This document shows positions 52,770-64,000 of a stretch of DNA of 64,000 bases, piece by piece. Below the pieces are notes generated by a model. That model searched no databases. It saw only the letters and a list, made by a program, of their open reading frames with translations, and was not told the DNA's origin. The DNA is taken from the NCBI RefSeq assembly GCF_009380165.1, contig NZ_WHUF01000001.1, positions 310,001 to 374,000 on the forward strand, read 5' to 3'. A program made the position numbers and the translations under genes. This DNA is from Rugamonas rivuli. Lineage in GTDB: Bacteria > Pseudomonadota > Gammaproteobacteria > Burkholderiales > Burkholderiaceae_D. Every line of letters starts with the position of its first letter. Within the stretch, counting starts at the first letter, position 1.

Positions 52770-53510
52770 TTGAAGACAGCGTTTTCGTTTGCCAAGCTGA
52801 TGCCAGTCATCGCTGCGGCAGCATGTGGAACTTTGATGAACACGGCTTCGGCGGAAGCGTTGTCGCTGACCGGCGCGTCGGTGTACGACATCAACGCGGG
52901 CGGCGTTTACGTAGGCAACGGCTGGGATACTACTGGCGGCAACGGTGCTGCCAATCTGTACCTGCTGACCACGCCTAACGATGCCAGCTCGTTCATCAAC
53001 AGCGGCAACGGCGCGACCACCTCGCTGAACCAGGACCTCTCCAACCCTGGCAGCTATACCTTCTATTTCCGCACTGACGGCGGCGGTTTCAACTGGCCTA
53101 CGTCTTTGGCTGGCCTGAACCTGTTCTTCAACGGTGCCAACAACACGCCAGGCGTTTCGGCTTACGTGCCGTTCAATGTGGTTCATCCGGCGGTGGCGGC
53201 ATTTGGCGGCAACAGCCTGGGTATCAATGGGGGCGATGTGCAGGCAGCTAATTCGCTGTCCTTCAGTGTGGGCAACACCACGCTGACGCTGAGTAATTTC
53301 ACCTTGTTCGACTACGCCAATCCAGCGGCGCCGAACGCTGTCCCGGATCTGGTCGGTGTCTTCAACAGTGCGCCGAACGGCCTCGCCGACTATTCGGGTT
53401 CGTTCACGGTGAATGTTTCCGCCGTGCCGGAGCCCGGTCAATGGGCGATGATGGCCGGCGGTATCGGCCTGCTGGCGGCAATGCGACGCCGCAAGCAAGC
53501 CAAGCAGTAA
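52770..53510 (+). CDS. PEP-CTERM sorting domain protein
   Basis: 246 residues from a TTG at 52770, supported by AGGAG 6 bases upstream; it yields a clean signal peptide (FSFAKLMPVIAAAACG to ASA). The C-terminus carries VPEP followed by GQWAMMAGGIGLLAAM and a basic RRRKQAK tail, the PEP-CTERM signal cut by exosortase during export linked to exopolysaccharide. The mature domain is Gly/Asn-rich beta structure. An upstream ATG at 52701 would destroy the signal peptide. Terminator follows directly. Confidence 0.88.
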   Translation: MKTAFSFAKLMPVIAAAACGTLMNTASAEALSLTGASVYDINAGGVYVGNGWDTTGGNGAANLYLLTTPNDASSFINSGNGATTSLNQDLSNPGSYTFYFRTDGGGFNWPTSLAGLNLFFNGANNTPGVSAYVPFNVVHPAVAAFGGNSLGINGGDVQAANSLSFSVGNTTLTLSNFTLFDYANPAAPNAVPDLVGVFNSAPNGLADYSGSFTVNVSAVPEPGQWAMMAGGIGLLAAMRRRKQAKQ

Positions 53511-53513
53511 AAC

Positions 53514-53543
53514 ATCGGGGGCCAGTTGGCCCCCGATTTTTTT
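53514..53543 (+). terminator. Intrinsic terminator after the PEP-CTERM gene
   Basis: 10-bp stem (ATCGGGGGCC with GGCCCCCGAT), AGTT loop and seven T, 3 bp after the stop. The stop codon of the convergent small gene lies in the T-run. Confidence 0.92.
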
Positions 53544-53733
53544 AGCGGCAGGCGGCGTTTTTGAAGGTGCCCAGCTGCGGTTGTGGTTCCCAGCCGCTAC
53601 CCATGTAGGCGTTAGAGCATGCCAGCGAGCCGTTCAGCTTGCTCTTGTACCACATGAATGGTGCTGGGCCGGCGAAGGCGCTGGCTGCACAAACTGCGGC
53701 GATCAAACCTGCAATGATCATTTTCGATTTCAT
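53542..53733 (-). CDS. Small exported hypothetical protein
   Basis: 63 residues: a signal peptide (SKMIIAGLIAAVCAASAFA) and a mature part of about 42 residues with two cysteines (SLACSN and NAACR) and several Trp/Tyr (FMWYKSKL, SGWEPQPQ), suggesting a small disulfide-bonded periplasmic or secreted peptide. GGGAAT and poor AT-rich spacing precede the ATG. No family recognised. Alone between the PEP-CTERM gene and the BlaR-like gene. Confidence 0.6.
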   Translation of the reverse strand: MKSKMIIAGLIAAVCAASAFAGPAPFMWYKSKLNGSLACSNAYMGSGWEPQPQLGTFKNAACR

Positions 53734-53823
53734 GGTATTCCCTGATGATATATGGCCCCATGGCCAAGGAATAATATCCTATCGTAAACATTGCTGATTG
53801 GCTACGTTTGTTTGTTTGGTAAT

Positions 53824-55041
53824 TTATTTGGTGATTTCCGTCACTATAAGTTGCATCTCCATACCGGCGTTGTCGTCCTGGGCGATCTTGACGGCGGCCG
53901 GCTCGCCGAGCGCCACCAGCAGGCCGGGTTTGCCGACCGGCTTGCCGTCGCGCGTTACGCTGCTGGCGATGTAGACCTTGCCGCCGTCGACCGGTTTCAG
54001 CGTGAACTCTGCCTGCCATTGCTGGGCGCCTTCGCCTACGCGCATCGCCGCCGGAGTACCGCTGCGGGTGTGCAGGTGTGGCGAGATGGTCGCGCCGTTG
54101 ACGGTCATGTGCATGGCGATATCGTACAGCTGGCCTTCGGGTGCGCTGTTTTGCGCTGCCCATGCGGCCCAGCTGCCGGTGGTCATGGCGGCGGCGATCA
54201 GGGTGCTGCCGACGATGCGCAGTGCTTGTGGAGTGGTGCGGTTCAGGTTCATGACTCTTTCCTTCAGTGGGTGGTTGGACTGCCATTGACATGCGAACGG
54301 TGCGTCGTTCGCGGATAACTGCGTTTTGAGCATGGCGTCGGCGTAGGTGCGGCGCGAGTTGGGGTGGCGGCGTACGACTTCGGCGTCGCACGCCAGTTCC
54401 TGGTCGATGCGCATCAGGCGCTCGGCAATGTGGACCAGGGGATTGAACCAGTTCAGGCAGCGCAGCGCGGCGCAGGCTGCGTTGGCCAGCGGGTCGCGGC
54501 GGCGGGCGTGGGTGCGTTCGTGCGCCAGGATCAGCTCCCGTTCCTTCGCGGTGTAGCGGCGGTCGAAGTCGAACGGCACGACGATGATTGGCCGCCACAG
54601 GCCCACCAGCGCGGGGCCGGCATCGGGAGAATCGGCATAGGCGATGCCGTCGCGCCGCGCGAGAGTACCCATGCTGCGGATGTAGGCGCGTTGCTGGGCG
54701 AGTTGCAGGACAGCGGCCAGCAGCACGCCGGTTAACCATGCCAGTACGATGAGGTAGGCCTGTCCCGGCGGTGCGGCGGGCGGCGCCAGGTTGGCGATGC
54801 TGGTCTTCAGCGGCTGGATGGCGGCGGCGGGGAGCACCAGCAGGCTGCCGGTCGGCGCCGCCGGCAGCAATGCGGCCAATGCGCACAAGGGCACGGCCAG
54901 CCACGCGGCGTAGGCGACGCCCGCGCCAAAGCAGCGGCGCAGCGGCTGGCGCAGCGCAATCACAACGAGGGCGGCGAGGCTCAGCGCACAGCTTGCGCGC
55001 AGCAGCGATGGCAGGGCTGCGGACAAATCACTTGCTGTCAT
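53824..55041 (-). CDS. BlaR1/M56-family membrane metallopeptidase (antirepressor-type)
   Basis: 405 residues. Several membrane helices in the first 115 residues, then the M56 zinc site ILAHERTHARRRDPL (HExxH at 174-178) and the second ligand region MRIDQELACDAEVV. Another membrane segment near 265-285 is followed by a periplasmic domain that has no penicillin-binding motif, so the signal is not clearly beta-lactam. In BlaR1/MecR1 systems the protease activates and leads to loss of the repressor BlaI. It overlaps its repressor gene by 14 bp, forming an operon. Confidence 0.88.
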   Translation of the reverse strand: MTASDLSAALPSLLRASCALSLAALVVIALRQPLRRCFGAGVAYAAWLAVPLCALAALLPAAPTGSLLVLPAAAIQPLKTSIANLAPPAAPPGQAYLIVLAWLTGVLLAAVLQLAQQRAYIRSMGTLARRDGIAYADSPDAGPALVGLWRPIIVVPFDFDRRYTAKERELILAHERTHARRRDPLANAACAALRCLNWFNPLVHIAERLMRIDQELACDAEVVRRHPNSRRTYADAMLKTQLSANDAPFACQWQSNHPLKERVMNLNRTTPQALRIVGSTLIAAAMTTGSWAAWAAQNSAPEGQLYDIAMHMTVNGATISPHLHTRSGTPAAMRVGEGAQQWQAEFTLKPVDGGKVYIASSVTRDGKPVGKPGLLVALGEPAAVKIAQDDNAGMEMQLIVTEITK

Positions 55042-55408
55042 CGAGCTCTCCGATCAGGCGTTTGAGTTCTTCCAGGTCCGTCTTGCTCAACTTGCGATGG
55101 CGGCTGAAGTGCGCCACCAGCGGCGCGACGCGGCCGTCAAACAAGCGGTCCAGGAAGCCTTTGCTTTCGCTGTGCAGCCACTGCTCACGCGTGATCGCGG
55201 CCGAGTAGAGATAGCGCCGTCCATCCTTCAGCACCTTGACGGCGTTCTTGCGCAGCAGCCGGTTGAGCAGCGTCTTGACGGTGGACTCCTGCCAGGCGCG
55301 CTCTTCGCCGATTGCCGCCGCCACTTCCTCGGCGCTGCGCGGGCTGTGCGCCCACAACGCTTCCATGACGACCGATTCGGCTTCGCTGATCTGTGGGATA
55401 GGTTTCAT
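55028..55408 (-). CDS. BlaI/MecI/CopY family repressor
   Basis: 126 residues: winged-helix domain (ISEAESVVMEALWAHSPRSAEEV, then ESTVKTLLNRLLRKNAV) and a helical dimer tail (LEELKRLIGELDDSK). Dimer repressor that the membrane protease next to it would inactivate. Two perfect palindromes at 55420-55457 lie directly upstream and probably are its sites, giving autoregulation; the divergent RNA ligase gene at 55486 may be controlled too. Confidence 0.92.
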   Translation of the reverse strand: MKPIPQISEAESVVMEALWAHSPRSAEEVAAAIGEERAWQESTVKTLLNRLLRKNAVKVLKDGRRYLYSAAITREQWLHSESKGFLDRLFDGRVAPLVAHFSRHRKLSKTDLEELKRLIGELDDSK

Positions 55409-55419
55409 CGTTCTTCCAT

Positions 55420-55431
55420 TTACACGTGTAA
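55420..55431. promoter_or_regulatory. BlaI-type operator 1
   Basis: Perfect 12-bp palindrome TTACACGTGTAA, 12 bp ahead of the repressor start; matches the TACAnnTGTA core of BlaI/MecI sites. Confidence 0.75.
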
Positions 55432-55443
55432 TCGTTGTGAATG

Positions 55444-55457
55444 ATTACAGTTGTAAT
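55444..55457. promoter_or_regulatory. BlaI-type operator 2
   Basis: Perfect 14-bp palindrome ATTACAGTTGTAAT with the same TACAnnTGTA core, centred 25 bp from operator 1. Confidence 0.75.
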
Positions 55458-55485
55458 CGCGGCTGTCAAGCGCTAAACTGGCGGC

Positions 55486-56076
55486 ATGACACAACAGACC
55501 TTGCTGCCGGGCTTTGAGCCCGAACCTGAACTGACGGACCGCATCTTCTTTGCGGTGCTGCCGGACGCCGGCGCCATCGCGCGCATCAATACGCTGACCG
55601 CGGAGCTCAAGGCCGCGCATGGCATGCGTGGCCGCGCCATCGCCGACACGCGCCTGCACGCCACGCTGTGCAACCTGGGCGATTTCCCCGGCATGCCGGA
55701 CAGCCTGGTGGCGCGGGCAGGCAAGGCCGCCGCCTCGGTGGCCGAAGCAACGGCGCCTTTCGCCGTCAGCTTCGACACGGCCCAGACCTTCATCAACCGC
55801 TCGCGTAACCGGCCGTTCGTGCTGACCGGCGGCGATGGTGTAAGCGGGCTTGGCTCCCTGTATAAAAGTCTCGCGATGGCCTTGCTCAAGGCCGGCCTGC
55901 CCGGTAATCCGCCGAGCTATACGCCGCACCTCACACTGCTGTACGATGACGTGACGGCCCCGCCGCAGGCCGCCGGTCCCATTGATTGGACGGTGCGCGA
56001 GCTGGTGCTGGTCCACAGCCACATCGGCCAGAACCTGCCTTACACAGCGCTGGGGCGCTGGAGTTTGCAAGGCTAA
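55486..56076 (+). CDS. 2'-5' RNA ligase family protein (2H phosphoesterase fold)
   Basis: 196 residues. The two catalytic HxTx motifs are HATL at 58-61 and HLTL at 148-151, in the correct spacing for the 2H phosphoesterase superfamily (ThpR-like). Such enzymes act on 2',5' or 2',3'-cyclic phosphodiesters of RNA; the in vivo substrate is mostly unknown. Cytosolic. It diverges from the BlaI gene and is followed by the SagB-type dehydrogenase after 19 bp. Confidence 0.88.
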   Translation: MTQQTLLPGFEPEPELTDRIFFAVLPDAGAIARINTLTAELKAAHGMRGRAIADTRLHATLCNLGDFPGMPDSLVARAGKAAASVAEATAPFAVSFDTAQTFINRSRNRPFVLTGGDGVSGLGSLYKSLAMALLKAGLPGNPPSYTPHLTLLYDDVTAPPQAAGPIDWTVRELVLVHSHIGQNLPYTALGRWSLQG

Positions 56077-56095
56077 CTTTTTAAGTGGGGCCACC

Positions 56096-57259
56096 ATGCT
56101 GATCAGACGTTGCGCCGTTTTGTTCCTGGAACCCCGAGAAGACCTCGACATCGATTGGACCGCGCTGTTCGCCGGCGATGCCGCGCTGGGCGCGAACATC
56201 CGCTGGATGGCGCTGGCGGCCCATCTGGGCGAGGAGGTCGAAGTCAGCCTGGAAGAGATGGCGGCGCTGGGCGGCATCGGCCTGACGCTGTGGCAGGAGC
56301 GCGGCGACTGCGAACAGAAATTCGGCGCGGCGACCATCGCCCGCCTGCTGCAAGCCGGCCTGCTGATCGGCGACGATGCCGGCGACGATGCCGAGCACCA
56401 TGCGCACTTCTGCGAACGCGACGAGGTGCTGCGCTCGCAGAACTGGCGGCCGCTGTCTGCCACCGCGCACATGTTCAGCCGCTGGGGCGATATGCGGGTC
56501 GACAAAGGCATGCAGTTCCCCAGCTTCGAAGAGCTGGTGGTCTCCTACGGCACGCCGCCCGGCCCGGTCATCGAGCGCGCTGCGCCCGCCGATGCGGTGG
56601 CGCTGCCGGCACCCGAACGCGCAGGCCTGGACGACACGCTATTCCAACGCTACACCGGCCGCAATTTCGATGGCGCCGCCGTGCTGCCGATGGCGACCGC
56701 CGCGCGCCTGCTGCAGCGGGCCTTTGGCGCGCAGGGCGAACGCGAAATGGCGCCCGGCGCCTTCGTGCTGAAAAAGCTCAGCCCCTCGGCGGGCGGCCTG
56801 CATCCGGTGGAGGCTTACGTGCTGGCGCAGCGCATCGAAGGCGTCGCGTCCGGCCTGTATCACTATCATCCCGTACGCCACGTGCTGGAGCCGCTGGCGG
56901 CCATGGACACCACGCAAACGGCGGAGCTGGCGATGCGCATGGTGGCGGACCAGGATTGGTTTATCGATGCGCCGATGATGGTGGTGCTGGCGGCGCGGGT
57001 GGAGCGCAACTTCTGGAAGTACCGCAATCACGCCAAGGCCTATCGCGCGCTGCTGCTCGATGCGGGCCACTTGTCGCAGACGTTCTATCTGCTGGCGACT
57101 GAAGCTGGTATGCCGGCCTTTGTCACGGCGGCGGTGAATGAGATCGATATCGAGCGGGTATTTGGGCTCGATCCATTGAAGGACATGGTGATCGCCGTAT
57201 GCGGCTGCGGGAAGGCTTCCGGCGCGCAGGATACGGTGGAAATGCGCTACGAGCCTTAA
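56096..57259 (+). CDS. SagB-type putative peptide maturation dehydrogenase
   Basis: 387 residues from the ATG at 56096. The N-terminal 160 residues are family-specific with no domain I can name. The nitroreductase-like part (from about residue 175) has YTGRNFDG, LKKLSPSAGGLHPVEAYVL, GLYHYHPVRHVLE and ERNFWKYRNHAKAYRALLLDAGH, the usual FMN-binding sequences of SagB-type dehydrogenases, which oxidise azolines to azoles in peptide natural products. It matches the 'putative peptide maturation dehydrogenase' group that accompanies NHLP-related RiPP peptides. Such a precursor lies directly convergent, with stop codons sharing TTAA. The usual partner cyclase is absent. Confidence 0.85.
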   Translation: MLIRRCAVLFLEPREDLDIDWTALFAGDAALGANIRWMALAAHLGEEVEVSLEEMAALGGIGLTLWQERGDCEQKFGAATIARLLQAGLLIGDDAGDDAEHHAHFCERDEVLRSQNWRPLSATAHMFSRWGDMRVDKGMQFPSFEELVVSYGTPPGPVIERAAPADAVALPAPERAGLDDTLFQRYTGRNFDGAAVLPMATAARLLQRAFGAQGEREMAPGAFVLKKLSPSAGGLHPVEAYVLAQRIEGVASGLYHYHPVRHVLEPLAAMDTTQTAELAMRMVADQDWFIDAPMMVVLAARVERNFWKYRNHAKAYRALLLDAGHLSQTFYLLATEAGMPAFVTAAVNEIDIERVFGLDPLKDMVIAVCGCGKASGAQDTVEMRYEP

Positions 57260-57510
57260 CGCTGGCCGGACAGGAAGAATGGAATCGCACCGGCGGCGTT
57301 TTCCAGCTTGCCTTTGATGGCGTGGCGGCTGGCGATGAATACTTCCTTCGCTGGCAGGCAGCGCAGGGCAGGGATCTTGTCGGCGGCGAGCTTGATGCCC
57401 AAGGTGCCCAGCGCCAGTTGTGGGTCGTTCAGGAAGCTTGCACGGAATGTGTCGTCGCCGGACAGTTTGGACAGCAGCAGATCGAGATCTTGCGGGGAAT
57501 GCGTAGCCAT
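57256..57510 (-). CDS. NHLP-related RiPP precursor peptide
   Basis: 84 residues. Leader-like segment QDLDLLLSKLSGDDTFRASFL followed by NDPQLALGTLGIKLAADKIPAL: the 'F...DP..AL..LGI' pattern is the signature of the putative modified peptide (NHLP-related) family. The remaining 34 residues contain LPAKEVFIASRHAIKGK and AAGAIPFFLSGQR; one Cys (C51), a few Ser and no GG processing site are visible, so the modified core is unclear. AAAGG lies 7 bases before the ATG. The dehydrogenase is convergent on the other strand. A palindrome overlaps the predicted transcription start. Confidence 0.82.
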   Translation of the reverse strand: MATHSPQDLDLLLSKLSGDDTFRASFLNDPQLALGTLGIKLAADKIPALRCLPAKEVFIASRHAIKGKLENAAGAIPFFLSGQR

Positions 57511-57544
57511 GTCTTAACCTTTCGTGTGGAAGTATGGAAATCTC

Positions 57545-57558
57545 GCGTTTCGAAACGC
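57545..57558. promoter_or_regulatory. Palindromic operator candidate of the RiPP precursor gene
   Basis: GCGTTTCGAAACGC is a perfect 14-bp palindrome, 35 bp before the precursor start and directly at the predicted transcription start. Confidence 0.6.
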
Positions 57559-57564
57559 AACTTC

Positions 57565-57593
57565 ATCGTAGGCTATAGCGGCCACTATCTCAA
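57565..57593 (-). promoter_or_regulatory. Candidate sigma-70 promoter of the RiPP precursor gene
   Basis: On the minus strand TTGAGA (57588-57593) and TACGAT (57565-57570) are spaced 17 bp; transcription would start near 57558, inside the palindrome. Confidence 0.5.
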
Positions 57594-57643
57594 GGTAAGT
57601 CGTGTAGATAGCATCTTGCACCTGTTGCAGCTTGGCATCAAAA

Positions 57644-62665
<5,022 letters not shown>

Positions 62666-62753
62666 ATCGGGGCGCGCTCCAGGGTGGTAGGTCCAGCATA
62701 CGGAAATGCCGACAGAAAGTCCATGCAAAGCAACGGGAATCTGGGCCTGCTTG

Positions 62754-62759
62754 TACAAT
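62754..62759 (+). promoter_or_regulatory. -10 box implying a leaderless transcript
   Basis: TACAAT lies six bases before the start ATG at 62766, so transcription would begin at or next to the ATG. No clear -35 (the position 17 bp upstream reads CAACGG) and no ribosome site are seen. Confidence 0.4.
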
Positions 62760-62765
62760 CGCCAC

Positions 62766-63734
62766 ATGCATAAAGATACCGATATAAAACCGGAAATACT
62801 GGTGCTGGCGGCCAGTCCGTCGGCGGACGTGATGGCGCAGCTGGAGCAGGCGTTCCACTGCCACCACCTGTGGCGCCAGCCCTGCGAGGCCCAACCGGAC
62901 TGGCTCGCCAGTGTGGCGTCGGGCATACGCGGGGTGTTGACGACCGGGTCGATCGGCATAGGCCCGGCGCTGCTGGCGCAGCTGCCGAAGCTGGAAATCG
63001 TCGCCGTCAACGGCATCGGCACCGACGCGGTGGCGCTGGAACAGACGCGGGAACGTGGCATTTTTGTTACCAACACTCCCGGTGTGCTGACCGAGGACGT
63101 GGCGGACCTGGCGCTGACGCTGTTGCTGTCAGCGGCGCGCGGGCTGCCGGCGCTGGACCGCCTGGTGCGCAGCGGCGCCTGGGAGCACGGCCCGTCGCTG
63201 GCGCCGACGCGGGCGCTGCGCGGCAAGGTGTGCGGGGTGTTCGGCTTCGGCCGCATCGGCCAGGCGGTGGCGGCGCGGGCGGCGGCCTTCGGCATGCGCG
63301 CGCTGTACTACCAGCCGCGCGCGGTGGATGGCGCTGCGGCCGGGCGCTGCGCGTCGCTGCTGGCGCTGGCGCAGGCCAGCGACTACCTGGTGCTGTGCGC
63401 GCCGGGCGGCGAGGCCACGCGCCATGCGGTGAATGCGGAGGTGATGGCGGCGCTGGGGCCGCAGGGTACGCTGGTCAACGTGGCGCGCGGGTCGCTGGTG
63501 GACCAGGAGGCCTTGGTTGCGGCCTTGCGCGACGGTGTGCTGGGCAAGGCGGCGCTGGACGTGTTCGACCACGAGCCGCATGTGCCGGCGGCGCTGCGTG
63601 AGCTGGACAACGTGGTGCTGACGCCGCACGTCGGCAGCCTGACGGTGGAAACCCGGTACGCCATGGGCCAGCTGGTGGTGGACAACCTGCGCGCCCACTT
63701 TGACGGCCGATCTTTGTTGACGCCGGTACGCTGA
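62766..63734 (+). CDS. D-2-hydroxyacid dehydrogenase (GhrB-like)
   Basis: 322 residues from the ATG at 62766. NAD(P)-binding CGVFGFGRIGQAVAARAAAF, the substrate-binding NVARGSLVDQEALV with the catalytic Arg, and the late DVFDHEPHVPAAL (Glu) and LTPHVGSLTVE (His) give the full catalytic triad. Interconverts 2-ketoacids and D-2-hydroxyacids, for example glyoxylate or hydroxypyruvate; the substrate is not fixed. Divergent from the giant kinase, with 100 bp between start codons. Confidence 0.88.
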   Translation: MHKDTDIKPEILVLAASPSADVMAQLEQAFHCHHLWRQPCEAQPDWLASVASGIRGVLTTGSIGIGPALLAQLPKLEIVAVNGIGTDAVALEQTRERGIFVTNTPGVLTEDVADLALTLLLSAARGLPALDRLVRSGAWEHGPSLAPTRALRGKVCGVFGFGRIGQAVAARAAAFGMRALYYQPRAVDGAAAGRCASLLALAQASDYLVLCAPGGEATRHAVNAEVMAALGPQGTLVNVARGSLVDQEALVAALRDGVLGKAALDVFDHEPHVPAALRELDNVVLTPHVGSLTVETRYAMGQLVVDNLRAHFDGRSLLTPVR

Positions 63735-63757
63735 AGTATCGTTTCAGAGGGCGAGAC

Positions 63758-63931
63758 ATGAATTTGCGCTTTAACTTTACAGACGCCAACAGGGATGCAG
63801 GGCTGACGAGAGAAATTGTAGACCTGTGTCGCCCGATAGCGTCAATGGCAAATAGAAACGGAGCAACTCAACAAGCTTGGGGGGGCGGGCCATATCGCTT
63901 CGGCCAAGGCACTTTTGGAAATGCTCAATAG
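63758..63931 (+). CDS. Possible small protein, low support
   Basis: 57 codons from an ATG preceded by GAGGGCGAG, ending at TAG 63929. The sequence LRFNFTDANRDAGLTREIVD then IASMANRNGATQQ and a GGGPYRFGQGTFG end looks more like protein than random sequence but matches nothing I know. It could be a gene fragment. The rest of the sequence to the window edge is AT-rich with no clear gene. Confidence 0.3.
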   Translation: MNLRFNFTDANRDAGLTREIVDLCRPIASMANRNGATQQAWGGGPYRFGQGTFGNAQ

Positions 63932-64000
63932 ATGCTTCATCATTTTTTTGGCTCCGTAGCGATCCCAATGCCCAATTGGCGGTTTTTTGTATCAAAAACG

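Noticed and set aside
62667..63295. Extended N-terminus for the giant kinase
   Set aside because: The extra 210 codons are antisense to the dehydrogenase gene and Ser/Arg-rich; the TTG at 62665 gives a proper signal peptide.
63777..63995. Minus-strand frame of 72 codons at the right edge
   Set aside because: No ribosome site or recognisable sequence; the plus-strand frame at 63758 is slightly more plausible and is reported at low confidence.

Overview
The window is GC-rich, gene-dense bacterial chromosome. Gene content and protein style (PEP-CTERM protein, betaproteobacterial porin, CyoABCD with a SURF1 protein and RegB/RegA-like kinase pair, PiT/PPK2, WS/DGAT) suggest a betaproteobacterium of the Oxalobacteraceae (Massilia/Duganella/Janthinobacterium type). 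This is inference; there is no rRNA or tRNA here to test it.

Layout. 1-3 kb: end of a small protein, a GNAT/FemAB-like acyltransferase and a CPA1 cation/proton antiporter. 3-5.5 kb: an isolated two-gene cassette of an ABC/AAA-type ATPase and an HNH nuclease, resembling the Septu (PtuA/PtuB) anti-phage system. 5.6-11 kb: amino-acid permease, then CdaR regulator divergent from a sugar-acid MFS carrier and glycerate kinase. 11-14 kb: hybrid sensor kinase. 14-27 kb: a catabolic block with a D-threonine-aldolase-like enzyme, Tat-exported PuuE-like deacetylase and PLP enzyme, aromatic amino-acid permease, a broken amidohydrolase, exported RidA, RpiR regulator with exported cyanophycinase, and a GH92 mannosidase. 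27.5-30.7 kb: gluconate operon (gluconokinase, MFS carrier, porin) with two LacI-type operators. 30.7-34.8 kb: phosphate block (PiT carrier, PPK2, two VOC proteins, small proteins) with a Pho box. 34.9-43.4 kb: an accessory-looking stretch with a serine hydrolase, hypothetical proteins, two near-identical NTF2-like genes, an M91-type zinc metallopeptidase (effector-like) and a soluble ExbD-like domain; inside it lies a wax-ester pair (acyl-CoA reductase, WS/DGAT). 43.4-52.7 kb: PanE, MFS carrier, then cyoABCD-SURF1-regB-regA as one tight operon. 52.7-57.5 kb: PEP-CTERM protein, BlaI/BlaR1-like pair with two operators, 2'-5' RNA ligase, and a SagB-type peptide dehydrogenase facing an NHLP-related RiPP precursor. 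57.6-62.7 kb: a giant propeller-type hybrid kinase; then a 2-hydroxyacid dehydrogenase and the right edge.

How they work together: the recognisable routes are sugar-acid use (CdaR/MFS/glycerate kinase; gluconate operon), amino-acid and peptide scavenging (permeases, cyanophycinase, PLP enzymes), phosphate and polyphosphate handling, wax-ester storage, and redox-sensed control of the bo3 oxidase. The most novel candidates are the Septu-like cassette, the two-gene RiPP locus that lacks its usual cyclase, and the M91 metallopeptidase locus between duplicated genes. No CRISPR array, insertion sequence, tRNA or rRNA was seen.
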